A DNA stretch of 64,000 nt from Gymnothorax reevesii (GCA_029721435.1 CM056580.1:76843367-76907366), one strand, 5' to 3'; shown: positions 1-13,563, counted from the stretch's first letter. The notes: a model not told the origin generated them from the letters alone. Program-made: numbers and translations.

Positions 1-520
1 ACCAGGCGCAAAACAAATTTTTTGCACGACAGATTACATTCAAAGTCAATACAAAGACGTTTGTATTCGCATCTTCACATTGACTTTGAATGTAATCTGT
101 CGTGGTTGTTATGCGTCCGGTGCAAAAGCAGATTTCGACACACACGCAAGCTAGATGGCAAGCTGACGTTAATTTCCTGCAGTAGTTAGTCAGCTAACTT
201 AAGTTCGACATAACGTTAGATTTTCATGAATTTCGATTATAAATTTATACAGCAAGCATTTAATACAGTGTTGAGAGAACAGCCAAGTTACACATTAACA
301 ATCTACCTGCCAGTTTAACTAACCACCTTACCCATTTAGCAAGCTAACGTTAGTTAGTGACAGTTGAGTGTATTTTCCTCGATCCAATCGCCCTGGTCTC
401 AGTTCAGGCATTAAGCAAGCTTTATGGTCAGAGCATTTTGTGTGTATTCTCGTCTTTGCATTGACTTTGAATGTAATCTGTCATGCGAAAAATTTTGCAT
501 CCGGTGTGAAAGCGGTTTAA
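1..520. mobile_element. Palindromic non-autonomous DNA element, three terminal-repeat copies
   Basis: A 25-bp sequence at 26-50 (acgacagattacattcaaag and on) is present as an exact inverted copy at 79-103. A third copy at about 469-493 has the orientation of the second. All three sit beside a related outer motif: accaggcgcaaa at the start, gcgtccggtgcaaaa at 113-127, and gcatccggtgtgaaa at about 507-521. This looks like terminal inverted repeats of a MITE, with either a nested second copy or a duplicated end. No coding sequence lies between. The left edge coincides with the window edge, so the true 5' limit is unknown. The superfamily is not assigned. Confidence 0.6.
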
Positions 521-2189
521 CGCCACCAATTCTGACAAATATTCTGGCAAATAATCCTAAACCACCTGCCATAGGTGGTTAACTTTGATAAATTAGCAGG
601 TGAGGGTAACTGCCACAGCTGGAGAATAACTGGATTATCGACAGCTGCCGTCGCATCATGATCCAGATGAACTCGGGAGGCTGTATTCTGATTCGCCGGC
701 TGTGCTGTAGGAGGTGGGCATCCATGATTACTGTGGAACTAACGCTGCCTTATAGGCTTGTGACTTCAGTCACAACATGCATACAATATTTTTTTTAAGA
801 ATCGGCGAGTCATCTTGATGCCTTGTTGTACGTCATTAGATTTATACCTAAGTTTGGATAGTTGTCCTCATGTCCACTACGTATCCAGCCATCTAGCTAC
901 GTTAGCCTACATAACACGGTTTCTCGAGTGTAACAATTAGATAGATAGATGGATGGATAGATATCTTGATTGCAGGCTCATACACTAAACAAACACACTA
1001 GAAAACGAGTGTGTAAATGGACCGTGGAGATTGCTATGGCAGAGGTGCTTTCCTTTGATGACGTCATAGGATCCTGTGACTTACGTCTCAGAAACTTCCT
1101 ACTTCTTCAGGGGGCGGGGTGTAAGAGCGCAAAAAATCACTTTTATTCCTTGAAATTGATGGATTTTTCAGCCATTTCAGAACTTTTGAGTGCATAGAGA
1201 TATAAATAATCATATACAACAAATTAAACCAACAATTTCAGGTGGTGTGCCTCATGTCAGGGAACCTTTAATTTTCCAATGTATAGGCCTTTTAGTTAAT
1301 TTAAATTTAAATTGGGCAGCAAGACTACATTATGTTGCATTCAGGGTAACCTAAATCCAATGATTCATTCTAGTTGAGCAAGTAAGAACTCCCAACTATC
1401 TCAGACTGAAACAACTGCACTGACCTCTGACCACGCAGTATGGAACCTCTTTTACATCAAGCCAATGCTTGGTAACATTGCATGCGTAGAATCATTACAT
1501 AAAAGTGTCAGCTATTCACACAGGCTGGCATTCTAATTGTATTCCTGCTGATGTCACAGCGCATCGGGGGGTTGAATGTAATAGTAGAAAGAAAATAGTG
1601 CGTATTTCATGTTGTTGTCTGTAAGGTCTCCAACACTACAATGCGTTTAATATTGGGAGATTAAAAGTATAGATACGTACTGTATGTCTTTTTCGGGGCA
1701 TGGTCTTCAAAAGTCTTAGTTCCACAGCAAATACAGCACTCAGACAGAATAAGGATGTGCTATTTCACCCATTGCAAAGCATGACATTTGCTTATGTATG
1801 ATTTATGAAGACATTATATCTCATTTATGAAGGCATTACGGCTTTCAAAGCAATAGTTCATCTCAAGTGTGACCTTGAAACTCAAGAGATACAAAAAAGT
1901 AAAGACCATCTTATAGTGGGCATCAAGGGGAAGGAAGAGCTGTAGATGACATTATAGGCTCCCTCTCTCCCTCACCTGGTGCAAAGCGGCATCAAGTGCA
2001 AGACACCAGAAAAAGTGTTCTTAATAGTTTCAGACTGATCCATTCGTAGTTTTACCATATTGCACCTACTTGCATCAATCGAAGCGCTCATAGGTTTGTT
2101 GGAGGAGGAGGAGGCAGCAAAAATGGGCCATTGAGTAAATAATGCACAGTGTTTTTAGTTTGGAGTATGAGGTGGATCGCATCCAAATA
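521..2189. other. Non-coding stretch, no gene recognised
   Basis: I see no supported gene here. It holds an 8-bp-arm hairpin at 560-580 (aaccacct / aggtggtt), a short tetranucleotide repeat, and a short open frame at 970-1197 with no recognisable family features. The remainder is AT-rich unique-looking DNA. Confidence 0.5.
937..963. repeat. TAGA/TGGA tetranucleotide microsatellite
   Basis: Consecutive taga and tgga units form an interrupted tetranucleotide run of about 27 bp. Confidence 0.85.
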
Positions 2190-3480
2190 GACCATATTTC
2201 TCAACTCGCGTACCAAAGATGAAAAATAGTGGCAAAGCCACTGTTCCCATTTGGCCAAACGTGGCCAAAATGGAACGCCCCCTATTGGCCAAAGTACCAG
2301 TCCAATTGGGCTCAAAATCGAAGTTGGTGTGGACCTTATGACGCTATATACACATATGAAATATGAAAAGCATCGGTAAAAAACTGAAGACGCTAGAGCA
2401 CATCTATGCACGCATGCAGGGACGCACGACAGACCACCACTAAAGACCCCTCACATACCATAAGCCTCTTGGGCCTTTTGGCCAAGTGGGCAAAAAAATT
2501 TGAGCATCTTATCTCGTAGAATAAGAGCTAGAGGTGTTTGAAGTTTTGCAGAAAAAGCCCCCTGGTGTCCAAACCAAGAATTGCCGAGTATGCCGAAAGT
2601 CAAACTGGGGCTAGACTTTGGGCCCATATACATGCATATAAAATATGAAAAGAATAAGTTGAAAACTGGAGGCACTACTGCAGTGAAACAAAATCTGTGC
2701 ATTTTACGACCTTTGACCTACATAACCTTTAAATTTAGGTAAAATCAAAAACCCATTACAAACATGATGAACCCTTAGCAGAACAACCTACAGTAAAAAA
2801 TTTTGCATCTTGGCTCGTAGAATAAGGGAGCTAGAGCTGTTTGAAGTTTTGCAGAAAAAGCCACCTGGTGGCCAAACCAAATATCATAGCATGGCCAAAA
2901 TGGAACCTGAGCTAGATCTTGGGCCCATGTACATGCATATAAAATACGAAAAGGATCCGTTGAGAACTGAGGGTGCTATGGCGCTGAAACAAAATCGGCA
3001 TATTTATGACCTTTGACCTATATAACTTTTAAAATTATGTCAAATGAAAAACGCATTTTATATATATCTATATATACGATGAACCCTTGGCAGAACAATC
3101 TGTAGTAAAAATTTGGGGACCTTAGCTCGTAGAATAAGGGACCTAGAGCCGTTCGAAATTTTACAGAAAAAGCCGCCTGGTGGCCAAATCAAGAATCGCA
3201 GCATGCCCAAAATCAAAATTGGGCTGAATCTTGGGCCCATATACATGCATATAAAATATGAAAAGGAACCGTGGAAAACTGAAAGCTGTATCGCACTGAA
3301 ACGACGATTGTGGACGCACGCACGCACAAATGCACAACAGACCATCACTAATGACCCGAAGCACAGCATAAGCCCAATTGGGCCAGTCGGCCAAGCAGGC
3401 TAAAATCGCCAACTAGCTATAATAGTAAAAACACAGCAATTATATGAGCTGCAACCTTGCAGAACTGCTCAACTGAAAAA
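2190..3480. repeat. Tandem array, about four units of roughly 305 bp
   Basis: The landmark ctcg.gta recurs at about 2206, 2513, 2814 and 3126, giving spacings of about 307, 301 and 312 bp. Each unit carries the same ordered blocks: a ctcgtagaataag block, a gcagaaaaagcc.cctgg block, a tgggcccatatacatgcata block, aatatgaaaag, and a gaccnttgacctat or ggccaa-rich tail. The first unit is the most diverged. The last two units are open in the same frame on the plus strand and have partly open frames on the minus strand. The second unit is frameshifted, so coding is unlikely. No terminal repeats or known family are recognised. Confidence 0.8.
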
Positions 3481-6086
3481 CACTGAACCAGATGGCAAAA
3501 TGCCTGATTGTCTGATTGACCACCACCTGTGTTATGACTGCAGCATCAAAATTATGGTCGAAATTAATAACTTTTTTCATCATTCATGTCACAGACAGAA
3601 TGTGTTACAGATCACCAACAAAGCTAACAAATATAACAAACGCGCTTTAAAGCATTTCTGGTTGTAACCATTTCTTTATGTATCTCTTTTTCCAACTGAG
3701 CTTGGAATATGCTTCAGCCACCAATGCAAGTTATACTTCTGAGTTAGAGGTGTACCCGTTAAGTATAGCCAAACCTGGAAGACACGACGAGAACATAGCA
3801 AGCAAACCATAACTCGTGAAAACCAACATTTACATCACTGTAAGATCAACTGGTTGACAAAAATTCTCAGTCATTTCTTTCTTTCCTGTTGACATATTGG
3901 TCCTACGCTACCCATAATTCATGCTTTTAAAGCACCAAAGCAACATTTTCACAACAGCACCAGGCATTGTTTTGCAATTTGTGAATAAGATTATCCACTT
4001 AGCCCATTTAATTATGAAATGTGGATAACTGCCCAGCTTGCACCAATACTGGGGTTTGAAAACTGCCTGAGGCGCAAAATAAAGTCAAACCTTTCAGTAT
4101 TTTGCAGGCGAGAAATCGCATCACTCAGACTTCTCTGCCTAACAGCTGATGAAAACACCCGGCATCCGACCTAATTAGTCGCAGACCTGTGCAGATTACG
4201 ATGAGTAAACTCAATATTTTGACCTAAATAGATTGTGGATGCGACGAACACTCTCTCTGAGTCCATCCATTGATATAATCTATTGCAGCGTTGACAATCA
4301 TAGGAATGACTTCATGCCAGTAATCAAGACGCCTTTATTCACTAATAGCTCAAATGCATTTCAACTACATGATGCATTTAAACAAGAAGTTATTTGGCGA
4401 GATTTGTGGGTTTACACACGTGACGTTAAATACAGTAACTTAAAAGGATGAGCAGTCTCTTTTACCAGTCTAACCTCAGCATTTAAATACTAAACCAGAA
4501 ATGAGCGCTTATGCAAGCATTAAATCTAGATTCAAATAAAGGTAGATTTGATGTCGACTGAATTGCAGCAACAGGAAGAAAACGAAATCCTGCTATTGTT
4601 AAGCAAGCCCATTAAACACAATTTAATTATTCCTCAAAACTTCAAATCACTCTAGTCACACTTATCGGTTTTCTTTGTCCTCACTAATCAGCGCAAAATA
4701 GCGACTGCCTCCGGCAGCTGTAGCAGGAATGACAAAAAGTCTTGATTAAAATGCAGTGTCCTTTGTTATCAAACGGCTACAGCAAGCAACACAGTGCTCC
4801 ACAGCACTGAAACCTGGTGAGATGGCCAAAATGGGAATGATGCAATTTAATGTTTTGTGGCTTGAAAGTACAAGTACAATCACCTGGATCCTGAGATAAA
4901 CAGTACAAGAGAGCACAACCAGACAAACTGCCACATTTTAAAGTTGTCTAGTGGTATGCAATGTTTACTAGCAGCAGGCAAGTGTAGTGCAGCAGGAGAG
5001 GGCCATGCAGTGCAATAGCAGGCAAAGGCGTATTACAAAGCAAAGACAGAGCAGAAAAAAAAAACTTATATGGACCACCTGCCGAATGGGCAGTGCAATG
5101 TCTGATATGCTTGGGAAAGTCTATGGGATTGTGGGCATGTCCTGAGTTGTCTGCCAGACCTCCACAAGCTGTGCCCTACATAAAACAAAGTGAAAAAAAG
5201 TCTGGTTTTGGTTTCATTTTTATTCCAATAGCTGATCTGCAGACAAAAATGGGAACGCAGCTCTCCATTTTTTTTTTAATTCACACAAAATATGGAAAAA
5301 AATAATGCAATGTTATTCGTTCACCTTGTTATCAAACAAGTTGACGGAGCTTTGAACGGAGGGCATGTGAACCTCTTCAGCGTGAGCAGAAGCAGTAGCG
5401 CTGCAGAGAAGCATTCTCTCCCACAATACAACAAATCCGCAACTATAATGGCAATCAATCAAGCGCACCTAGCTTTTAAAGAGAATGACAGATTGCATTA
5501 TAACATGCAATGCCCGAAGCATGCCCATGATTAATTAAGAGACTAAGAACAAACCCTCCGAACTTTGCGCCTTGCTTTATACCCAGATTTTCAGTGAAGA
5601 ACGACCAAAAGTGAATTTGGACAAACACAAAATGCACTGGCACCACACGATTCGCAGCATATGCTAAGATGGTTAAAATACTGCCCTGAGTCTGTTACCA
5701 GTAAAGTCTATTAAATAGTTGTGTCAGAAAATTGACTACCTATGAGTCTAACATACAACTTTAAGAACCGTGTCATATGATGGGCTCCGTCCAATAAATG
5801 ACGTAACAACAATGAGATTACCTTTACAAACAGGCAAGTATACAATCAGCAAAGAATGCTGATAACCTTGTTAGAGCGTTCATTTGAATACTTGCCATAA
5901 GGACATTTTGAACTATTGCCATGCATCAACCACATATACATGCTTTCGTACAACAGTTGACTATCCTTTCTTATTACATACAGCACACTAAAGAAAAAAA
6001 ATAGAGCGAACTGTCAGGCTGTGATAAACCTTGTTATCGCTGATGGCATATGATTGAATTTATTCACAGGAGTACGCAAACTTCTT
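3481..6086. other. Non-coding stretch, nothing recognised
   Basis: Unique-looking AT-rich DNA. The short open frames (for example 4233-4451 and 5093-5534) have no domain-like composition, splice context or similarity I recognise. Confidence 0.5.
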
Positions 6087-6188
6087 CCCACGGATCTTCA
6101 GTAGCACCGAAGAGATGCTTTGCTCAAAATTCACCTGCCCGCAGTGTTTGAGCAACGCATCTTTTCGGTGCTACTGAAGATCCGTGGG
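6087..6188. repeat. Long near-perfect hairpin, 42-bp arms, 18-nt loop
   Basis: The arm at 6087-6128 begins cccacggatcttcagtagca. The arm at 6147-6188 is its reverse complement with only two mismatches, separated by an 18-nt loop (attcacctgcccgcagtg). Beyond the arms pairing decays quickly. It could be a tiny foldback element or a precursor-like hairpin if transcribed. The sequence cannot tell these apart. Confidence 0.85.
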
Positions 6189-6904
6189 GAGAAATTTTTT
6201 CGTTGTTGAAGACGAGACCACTGATGCCAGGGACTGCAGGGTCCTAAACATCTTCATTGGTCAGCTTATGTTGACTTAACATATAACCGTTAAATAGCCC
6301 ACATTATTTCTTTTCACTGTCTACTTTGTTAATTGTGTCCATGCAAATTATGACATAACGTTGTCCCCCAATGTTGAAATAAAAGCTGATGCATCCTTGT
6401 TTCAGTTTGTTCATGTTTAATCATTACTGTACAACATTTTGTCATGGTATGTAATACAATGTATTGGGATTAGTGAACAAAAGTGTAAAATAAATAAATA
6501 AATGAAACTGATGAATCAGAATCAGACAACTATTGATCCACTGGGGAAACTGAGTGTCATCACTGCTGCTCTCATGCATTAACTATGTAAATACTATAAC
6601 TACATATACAATTATAAATGATTAAAAAAGTGGGCATTCAGACAAGTACATGTCAGCACAGCCTTTGTCTGCCTTTTTGACTGCAGCTGACACTTCATTT
6701 CATGTGACACTTTTATTTTGTAAAACTGTATTATTTCAGGTAAAACAAAATTTTTCTTTCTTCACAGTGCAATGTTATATTGCAACATTATGCAGTATTT
6801 GTTCTGACTTTAAGTACCAAGGAAAATTGAGCAATGTTGTGTTGCGTCAACAAATTTAAGGTCATTTCTATTTAATTAGAGCAAAGGACATAAGACATTT
6901 TTCT
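6189..6904. other. Non-coding stretch, nothing recognised
   Basis: It has a short aaat run near 6490. The open frame at 6650-6859 looks fortuitous. Confidence 0.45.
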
Positions 6905-7056
6905 CATTTACATAAATAGCACACTATCTCTGACGGTAAAATTGGTGCAAAAGGTAAAAACCGAAATTCCAAAAAATTCAAACGGAAAAAAAACGGAATT
7001 TGGGGAAAAATATAACGGAATTTGGAAAAAAATAAAACGGATTTCGTAGAGCCCTA
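6905..7056. mobile_element. DNA-transposon end with aacggaattt subterminal repeats
   Basis: The motif aaacggaatttgg or a close variant is repeated at roughly 20-bp spacing between about 6980 and 7050, and the stretch ends in atttcgtagagccct. Short repeats beside an agggctctac end look like the subterminal region of a fish DNA transposon. I do not recall the family with certainty, and the other end was not found. Confidence 0.45.
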
Positions 7057-9949
7057 TTAATGGGGACTGGATAGGTTTTCTGCGCATTGGCAAGATGCTA
7101 AGGCGTATTAGCTAAAGCATCAGCAAAGGTGTGATCCGCGACAAAAGTGAGGTCTTTGCAGAAGTTTCATAGCTGCTGCGGATGTGCCATGTTAAGGAAC
7201 ACCGATACACAGCTGGATTGGCTCTTAGCTGGTCAGTGTGCTAATTAACTTGTTCTCAATGGCACTGCTAAATCCCAGTCAGATATGACCGACAAGACAG
7301 GCAATCAATCTTCCCACAATCATATTTCTTCCGTATTATGGATTATTCGGTGTTATCCATGAAAAGAAAGCTGAGAATCTGTCCTTTCTGAGGGTATCCA
7401 AATATAAAAATGTTCAGTCATCATTGGAATAGTTTGGCTCCTCGAAGCAAATGATGTCATTTTCCTGGAAAATCCTTTGTTTTTGATCACTTCTACGTGG
7501 CGAACATTGTGAAAGCCTTGCGACCCGCTTCATTTTCACTCGTGATCACACGAAACACGATCAAAATAACAAAAAGTGACACAGAAATGGCATCTGTTAT
7601 AGATTCTGAGGAAGACTTAAGTTAGTAGTTCAGAAGAGTTTTCTAGAGGAAATTCTTCACAGTGGAGTGATATTTCATAATAAGATGAAGCGCCTACTAT
7701 GTTGAAAGCTTGCCCATGAAATAAGTGAATTATTTTTTTCTGTGGAAATTTTTTTCAGCCATTTTGTCCTTATGTTGGCCAGTTAGGAAAGAGTTAATAA
7801 AAGTTTTGCACTAAAAGGTCCATCATGGATATTTTCTACCAGACAACTGTTTTCACCATTACTGCTCTTGAATCTGCACCGCAATTAAAATTTAACAACC
7901 TACTCTTCGATTAATTCTGAGACACCAGTATGAGAGTATGTATGTGACTGGAGGGGAGGGGGAGGCAGGGGGATGCTACTGGTCCGTTTCTCATGGTTTG
8001 TGAATTGGCAGATAGTTAATTCCCAATCAGGAACAGGACAGTGCCAATTAATTCCTAATCAGTTGTGCATATTTATTGCGGGGCACCTGCTTCTGAGTGC
8101 AGTACTACTCATTCTATTCTCAGCAGCAGAACATATCCTCATGAAGATTACGCCTTTCAGTACCAGCAAAGGCATTATTCAAAGTAGAAATTCTGCTTGA
8201 TAGGAAAATTGGATGACATGTACATATGAAACCTTGTGAGAACATTTGAACATATGCAAATATCTCTGACTCAGACTCTACATGTGCGTCATTATCAAGG
8301 TTGGTTTGAACAGGGAAAAAACAATGATTTTTCTTTAAATTTCTCCAGAAACTACATATCAGGTGAGTGTGAGCAAATAGGATGGGTGACAGCACACAGG
8401 GTTGTATAGGCAAAAACTATACTTAAGCCTAGGTAACATAGGTAAAACACCAAGATTGCATATGGTGTGGTCTTCTGTTTTGCAATGTTTTAACGCCAGA
8501 TTTGCATCCTCTTAGAAATGGACTGTTTGGCTGGCTGTATGAATGTTTGTCATCAATGTCGTTATGATTCACCCCACATTTTGGTTACACTCAGGCTTCA
8601 TGTTGTGCCTGAGATTCCTGATTGACTTTGATTCTTTTACTTCACATTGGCTAAGAAGTATTACCCATAATGCACAGCACAGTCATTCACAATCAATGAA
8701 CTGCTGGCTAATGGTTGCGACCATTCATTCTTATAAATGTTATGGCCAGTGTCAGCAAATGTCGGGTCTCGTATACAGTCTACAACTATACTATTGAACA
8801 AAAATAACAAAAAAATTTTTAAAACTACCCACTTAAGATCGGGAATTAGATTGTACTTATCGACATCAAAGCCTCAAGGCTCATCACTGAACTGTACTCT
8901 CACAGAGGGACTGAACCAAAACATGAAAATGAAGCAGTAATTTAAAATCTACAGTCTTATACAGTAAGAGACTCATTTGCATATTTGGTTCCCTTTCATT
9001 CAGGGCAAGCAATTTTATTTGGTCAATGCCGGAGGAATTTAGGAACAATTTCTTTATAAGAAATTAAGGCCATGACAACCACAAACAAAACCAAATACAT
9101 AAGTATTTGCACACTCTTTTCTTCATCATAATACCAATTTTTCTAAAATCCTATCAAAGAAAATAGTTTCAGCTGAGTCCTTCCAATAAAAATTGTGGCC
9201 ACAAAAAAATTATTTTAAGATCCTTTGCTTTCAAAGATGACTACCACTCAAATAAATAACTAAAACAAAGCTGCTCTGGAGACCTTTTTTGTGATGTCTT
9301 ACTGTAATGGCTAAAGGAGATATTATTGATGAAATTTGATTGAGATATTAAAAGAGGTACTAGAGATCTTTTACACAAAATGAAAAACAACTGATGAATC
9401 AACTTTCAGACCACCAAAATGATCACCATCATGGACATTTGAGGCCAGATTCACAAATTGAAAGAAGTCTGCGAATAGATTGATTTTTGTTCCGCAAATC
9501 TTCTTATCTTTTACAGTCAGGGAAAAAAAACATCAAGTTCAAATCTTGCTTTAGACCAGAAGAAATCCATTGGTCTTTCTGTTAATCCCTCTACTGCAAA
9601 AAGAAAACTGAATTTTTGAGGTAGGAAAGTATCTGCAGGTTTCATACCTCACAAGTTAGAAAATAAATTGAAAGAGAAGATAATTTGTACTGAACTCAAA
9701 CTGTATACCTGAGATGCCCATTGAAGTTTTTTTTGTTTTTAACAGTAGTATGTACCCTACTGATAACTTAGAACCTCATCTACCATGATTTCAGTGTGGT
9801 GGAGGACCAGTACAAGTGACTGGTGGTAATGTAACATCTGTATAACAACATCTGGGCTCCAGACCTCAATATTATTGAATGTCTGTGAATAACATCAAAT
9901 AAGATATGCCCTGCTGAACCCGAAGGGTAATTTGTCCTCCGTAATTGAC
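7057..9949. other. Non-coding stretch, no gene recognised
   Basis: It includes a short reading frame at about 7588 (start, twelve codons, stop) rich in acidic residues. Further on there are only scattered open frames under 100 codons, none with a recognisable family. A G-rich run lies near 7950. Confidence 0.4.
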
Positions 9950-10205
9950 CCACCCAAGCTACTCGGAAACAAGGGGCAGCCATAATGGAGCACCCGGGAA
10001 CCAACTCCGGTTCTTAAGCCAGAGCTTTGGTCGGGGCAATGACAGGAGTGTTTCTACGCAGCGTAATATTTCAGGATGGAGAAACTGGAGTACCCGGAGG
10101 AAACCCATGGATACACAGGGAGAACATGCAAATTCCATGCAGAGAAGTAGCTAACTAGGGCCCCAAGCCAAAATCTCCATACTGTGAGGCAGCAGTCCTA
10201 ACAGC
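9950..10205. repeat. Interspersed repeat common in fish genomes (decayed)
   Basis: The blocks tacccggaggaaaccca, gggagaacatgcaa and ccatactgtgaggcagcagt occur in the order and spacing of a dispersed repeat I recognise from many ray-finned fish genomes. This copy is diverged. I do not assign a superfamily. Confidence 0.55.
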
Positions 10206-13200
10206 TGCATCATTGCCCAAGAAGGATAAAATGTGTGGATCAAAAGAGGCAAAAAATTTTACCGTTTTCTTACACTGAGGTGTTAATATGAAGCATACAA
10301 AACACACCAGCTTTATTTTCACCTGACGCTTCATTTGAAAGGGGGTGAATGACCTCTGCACAGAACTGTAAAAAGTGTGCACTGGATGGCAACACAAATG
10401 TAACTGGCTTAAATTCCGACATGGTGGATGTACCTACTCCCATATAAAAGTGTAGTCACCTCTGATGGTATTTGAATATGTACTGTATGAAGAGGAATTA
10501 CAGGCATTTAGAATTGTACAAATTCCAGCGTTCAAATATTTACAGGTCACTCTATGTGTAAACAGACTCAGTTCATTAAAACACAACTCTTGCTCGCTCA
10601 AAAAAAACCACAGACAGAGTATTGCAGGCTTGAAGCCAGTTCATGCGCTTACCTTGTGCAAACCTCCCAAAACAGGCTGAATGAAAGTTTTCTAAGCTTC
10701 GGCCACATACAATTAAGAGAAGCCTTGAATTTAGCGGTGAAGCAAGGTTAGAGAAAACTGACAAACACGTGCACACAGAAGTGTAATGATGGGAGCACAA
10801 TGGAAACACTTTTAAAATTGCCCTTGGACCAATTAAAAGCAGTGTTACACATTGAAAACCCTCAAACCTGACCTTTTGCGCCATTTCACTATCAGCGATT
10901 TGACTGTGCACATCGCCTTTCATTTCTCATCACTCAAATATGTCAAGCAGTGCCAAGGGACAGTCCCAATATAAGAAAAAAAACTGTATTTGTGAAGCTT
11001 ATCTAATATTAAGCTGAGGCATGTTGCAGCATGGATGCACAACACCAGTGCTAAAATGACCACGTTGTGTGAGACAGCAGGGTTATACGCACAAGGATAT
11101 TGCCAATGAAGACTCTAGCTTTTTGAGTCCTATACTTAGTACCCCTCTGTTCCTCAGATCTTGCTTCATGTACATGCAGGGTAAAAAGCAACAATCTTTA
11201 TAGATGTTGCTCTCTGCTAATTGCTAATCAATATAAATTGTTCACTTTTGTCCTCCTGTTTTTCCACAATATCAGCAGAAAAAAAGAAAAAAATTAAAGG
11301 TAATAATAAATATCATCGTCATCCACTTGACAGAAGTAAAAGAAATATGAGTGTATTCATTTTCAACGTAAACACATAGGTGATTTTTTCAAACGCGCCA
11401 TGCAATTAAAATTGCAGTGAGTGTATTTTCCTTTTTAACAATTTTTTTTGTGATTGTTGCTATGGATTTGGAATGACCAAATAAATGCAAACTCAGTTGG
11501 TAGAGTATAAGTGCATAAATGCTTAATTTTTAGAGGACAGCACCTTACAAACATATTAGTTCAGCATTACCTTGTCCCTCAGCGCATGTGACAAACAACT
11601 CCCATTTACAAACTGGCCATGGCAATATAAGCATAATTACAAAATCTATAAATGCAGTTTACAGCAATTCCTGAAATCTTTTCTGGAAAAAAAGCTAGCA
11701 GAAAATATACCCTGGAGGCCATTTATACAGTAATATTGAATATATCTAGCTTGCTATTTACATTGAACAGCACCCTCGCCATGTAAATTATTCCTTAAAA
11801 GCTCTATGTGCAGTTGGAAAAAAGCATGACTCATTGTTGATAATTGAGCAGAGTGATGGTGTCCTTTGTTTAGACACTAAGCCATTCCATCAAATAATTA
11901 GGCAAGATCATTTAACAGGTTCAGACAAAAGCAGTGCCTTGTTGTAGGTCAAACTATTGGACAGGAGAGCTGCTTAAGTGTTCAGGCAATTTTTACAGCA
12001 AATACAAATGTGCAGTTATTGTTCCTGTCTGTAGGTGTCTTGTTTATTTCACCTCTTGGCACCTTAGGTAACAGTGACTCAAAAACATTGTCCCTGACTG
12101 CAATGCTGCTGCAGCTCATATTTATCAAAACAGATGTTTAGCAATATTCTACTGTGATGTGTAATGTGAAACTTTCCAAGAGTGGATTCATTTGCTGCTG
12201 ATTGATAAATAAAAACAGTAACAAAGGTGACAAAAATAATAGTTAACACATGGCTAGTGAACGTATGATTGGATATAAAGGAAATGTAAACTGTATGCAA
12301 CACAAAGTGGGCTATAAATTTTCACCTCTCCCGGTATTCCCTGATGCATATCAAATAACTTTCACACAACAAATATATGCATCAAGTGATGAATTTATAC
12401 TCCCTAAATCATTCACAAACCTAAGCTATCAAATTTCTCTTTGAGATCTCCGAGTGTTCACTGGCCACTTGCACAGGGATATAGTCTCTCTGGGCGTGAG
12501 ATGTCAGTGACAGGTCAAAGCGGTGCCAAGTCACCATATCGGTGACGAGGCGCAAGAGAAATTAGGCTATTAATCTAGAATATATTAAAATCAGAGTCCT
12601 TAACAGAGTCATGACCCCATGTGCAAATTATCCGGATATCGTGGCACATTCTAAACGTCCCAGCCGTTCCTTATTCATCCCGTCGCTCATCCTGCTCCCA
12701 TCAAGACAAAGGTGTGTTCAAAATGGTAAATTCTGACTCACTTAAGTTGTATTAATAAAGCCAGTGCAAAACATGCAAGACATGTTCCAAGCAGACAGAA
12801 GCATTACAGTGATTAGGCAACTACAGGCTTTTTTATGATTCAAAGGAATCATAAGGAAACGAGTTTTCAGCAAATGGGTAGGGAAAGAGAACCCGTGTCT
12901 GTTTAAAAAGATCCAGAAAGGAACACATGGGTTTGGCCCTTAATGCAGCTAAATTAAAATGTACACCGTGACTGCTAACGACTGCCCATCTCGCGCGCCT
13001 GTTGCATTTTTTACATAATTTTTCAAACGGAACACGCACAAACCATGCTACGTCTCTAATGGCTCAGAAAACATATAAGTGTATATGAAATATAAATAAT
13101 TGCTCTGTACCTTAGGTGAAACAAATTCAAAAGTGACGCAAATTAAACTACCCGTCCAGAGTAGATTATCACCGCAGTTCATGCACGAAAGAATTGGACT

Positions 13201-13563
13201 AACACAACATCGCTTTTATCCTCTCAGATATGAGGCAAGGCTTTCCAACAAAGACCACTATTCAGTATTACTCAGTGCATAAGTCAATCAACAATGGACA
13301 CGTCGTATTACATTACATCCCCCTAAGCAAAAAACATTCTTCCTCAACATGCACGCACTGCAGCAACTTCTTAGAACAAATAGCCGGTCGATTGAATAGC
13401 TTCAGATGGGTGGCAACGTGCCGCTTCTCATGCGCAGCTGAATTCGATGGAACACACGATATCCCATTAGAATCTGCTGCGCTGACTAAAAAAAATAATT
13501 GCTCGTAAAATAAGAAATCCACGTGCGTTTAAATAATATAGCATCATTAACTATTTGCCCTAC
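10206..13563. other. Non-coding stretch; inferred part of intron 1 of a minus-strand gene
   Basis: No element or gene is recognised. A short hairpin (gtcacc atatc ggtgac) lies at about 12531-12547. If the candidate first exon at 13564-13648 is real, this region is downstream intron on the minus strand. I did not find a convincing second exon in it. Confidence 0.4.

Noticed and set aside
2810..3403. Similar open frames in two units of the 305-bp array, suggesting a repeated protein
   Set aside because: The second unit is frameshifted at both ends of the same block and the minus strand is equally open in parts, so conservation reflects the repeat and not coding.
7588..7626. Short start-to-stop frame with acidic residues, reminiscent of a piggyBac transposase N-terminus
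   Set aside because: Only twelve codons, no TTAA ends and no downstream transposase motifs.
10576..10923. 115-codon minus-strand frame in the inferred first intron
   Set aside because: No phase-1 acceptor at its start and no domain-like pattern, so it was not accepted as exon 2 of the 13.6-kb candidate.
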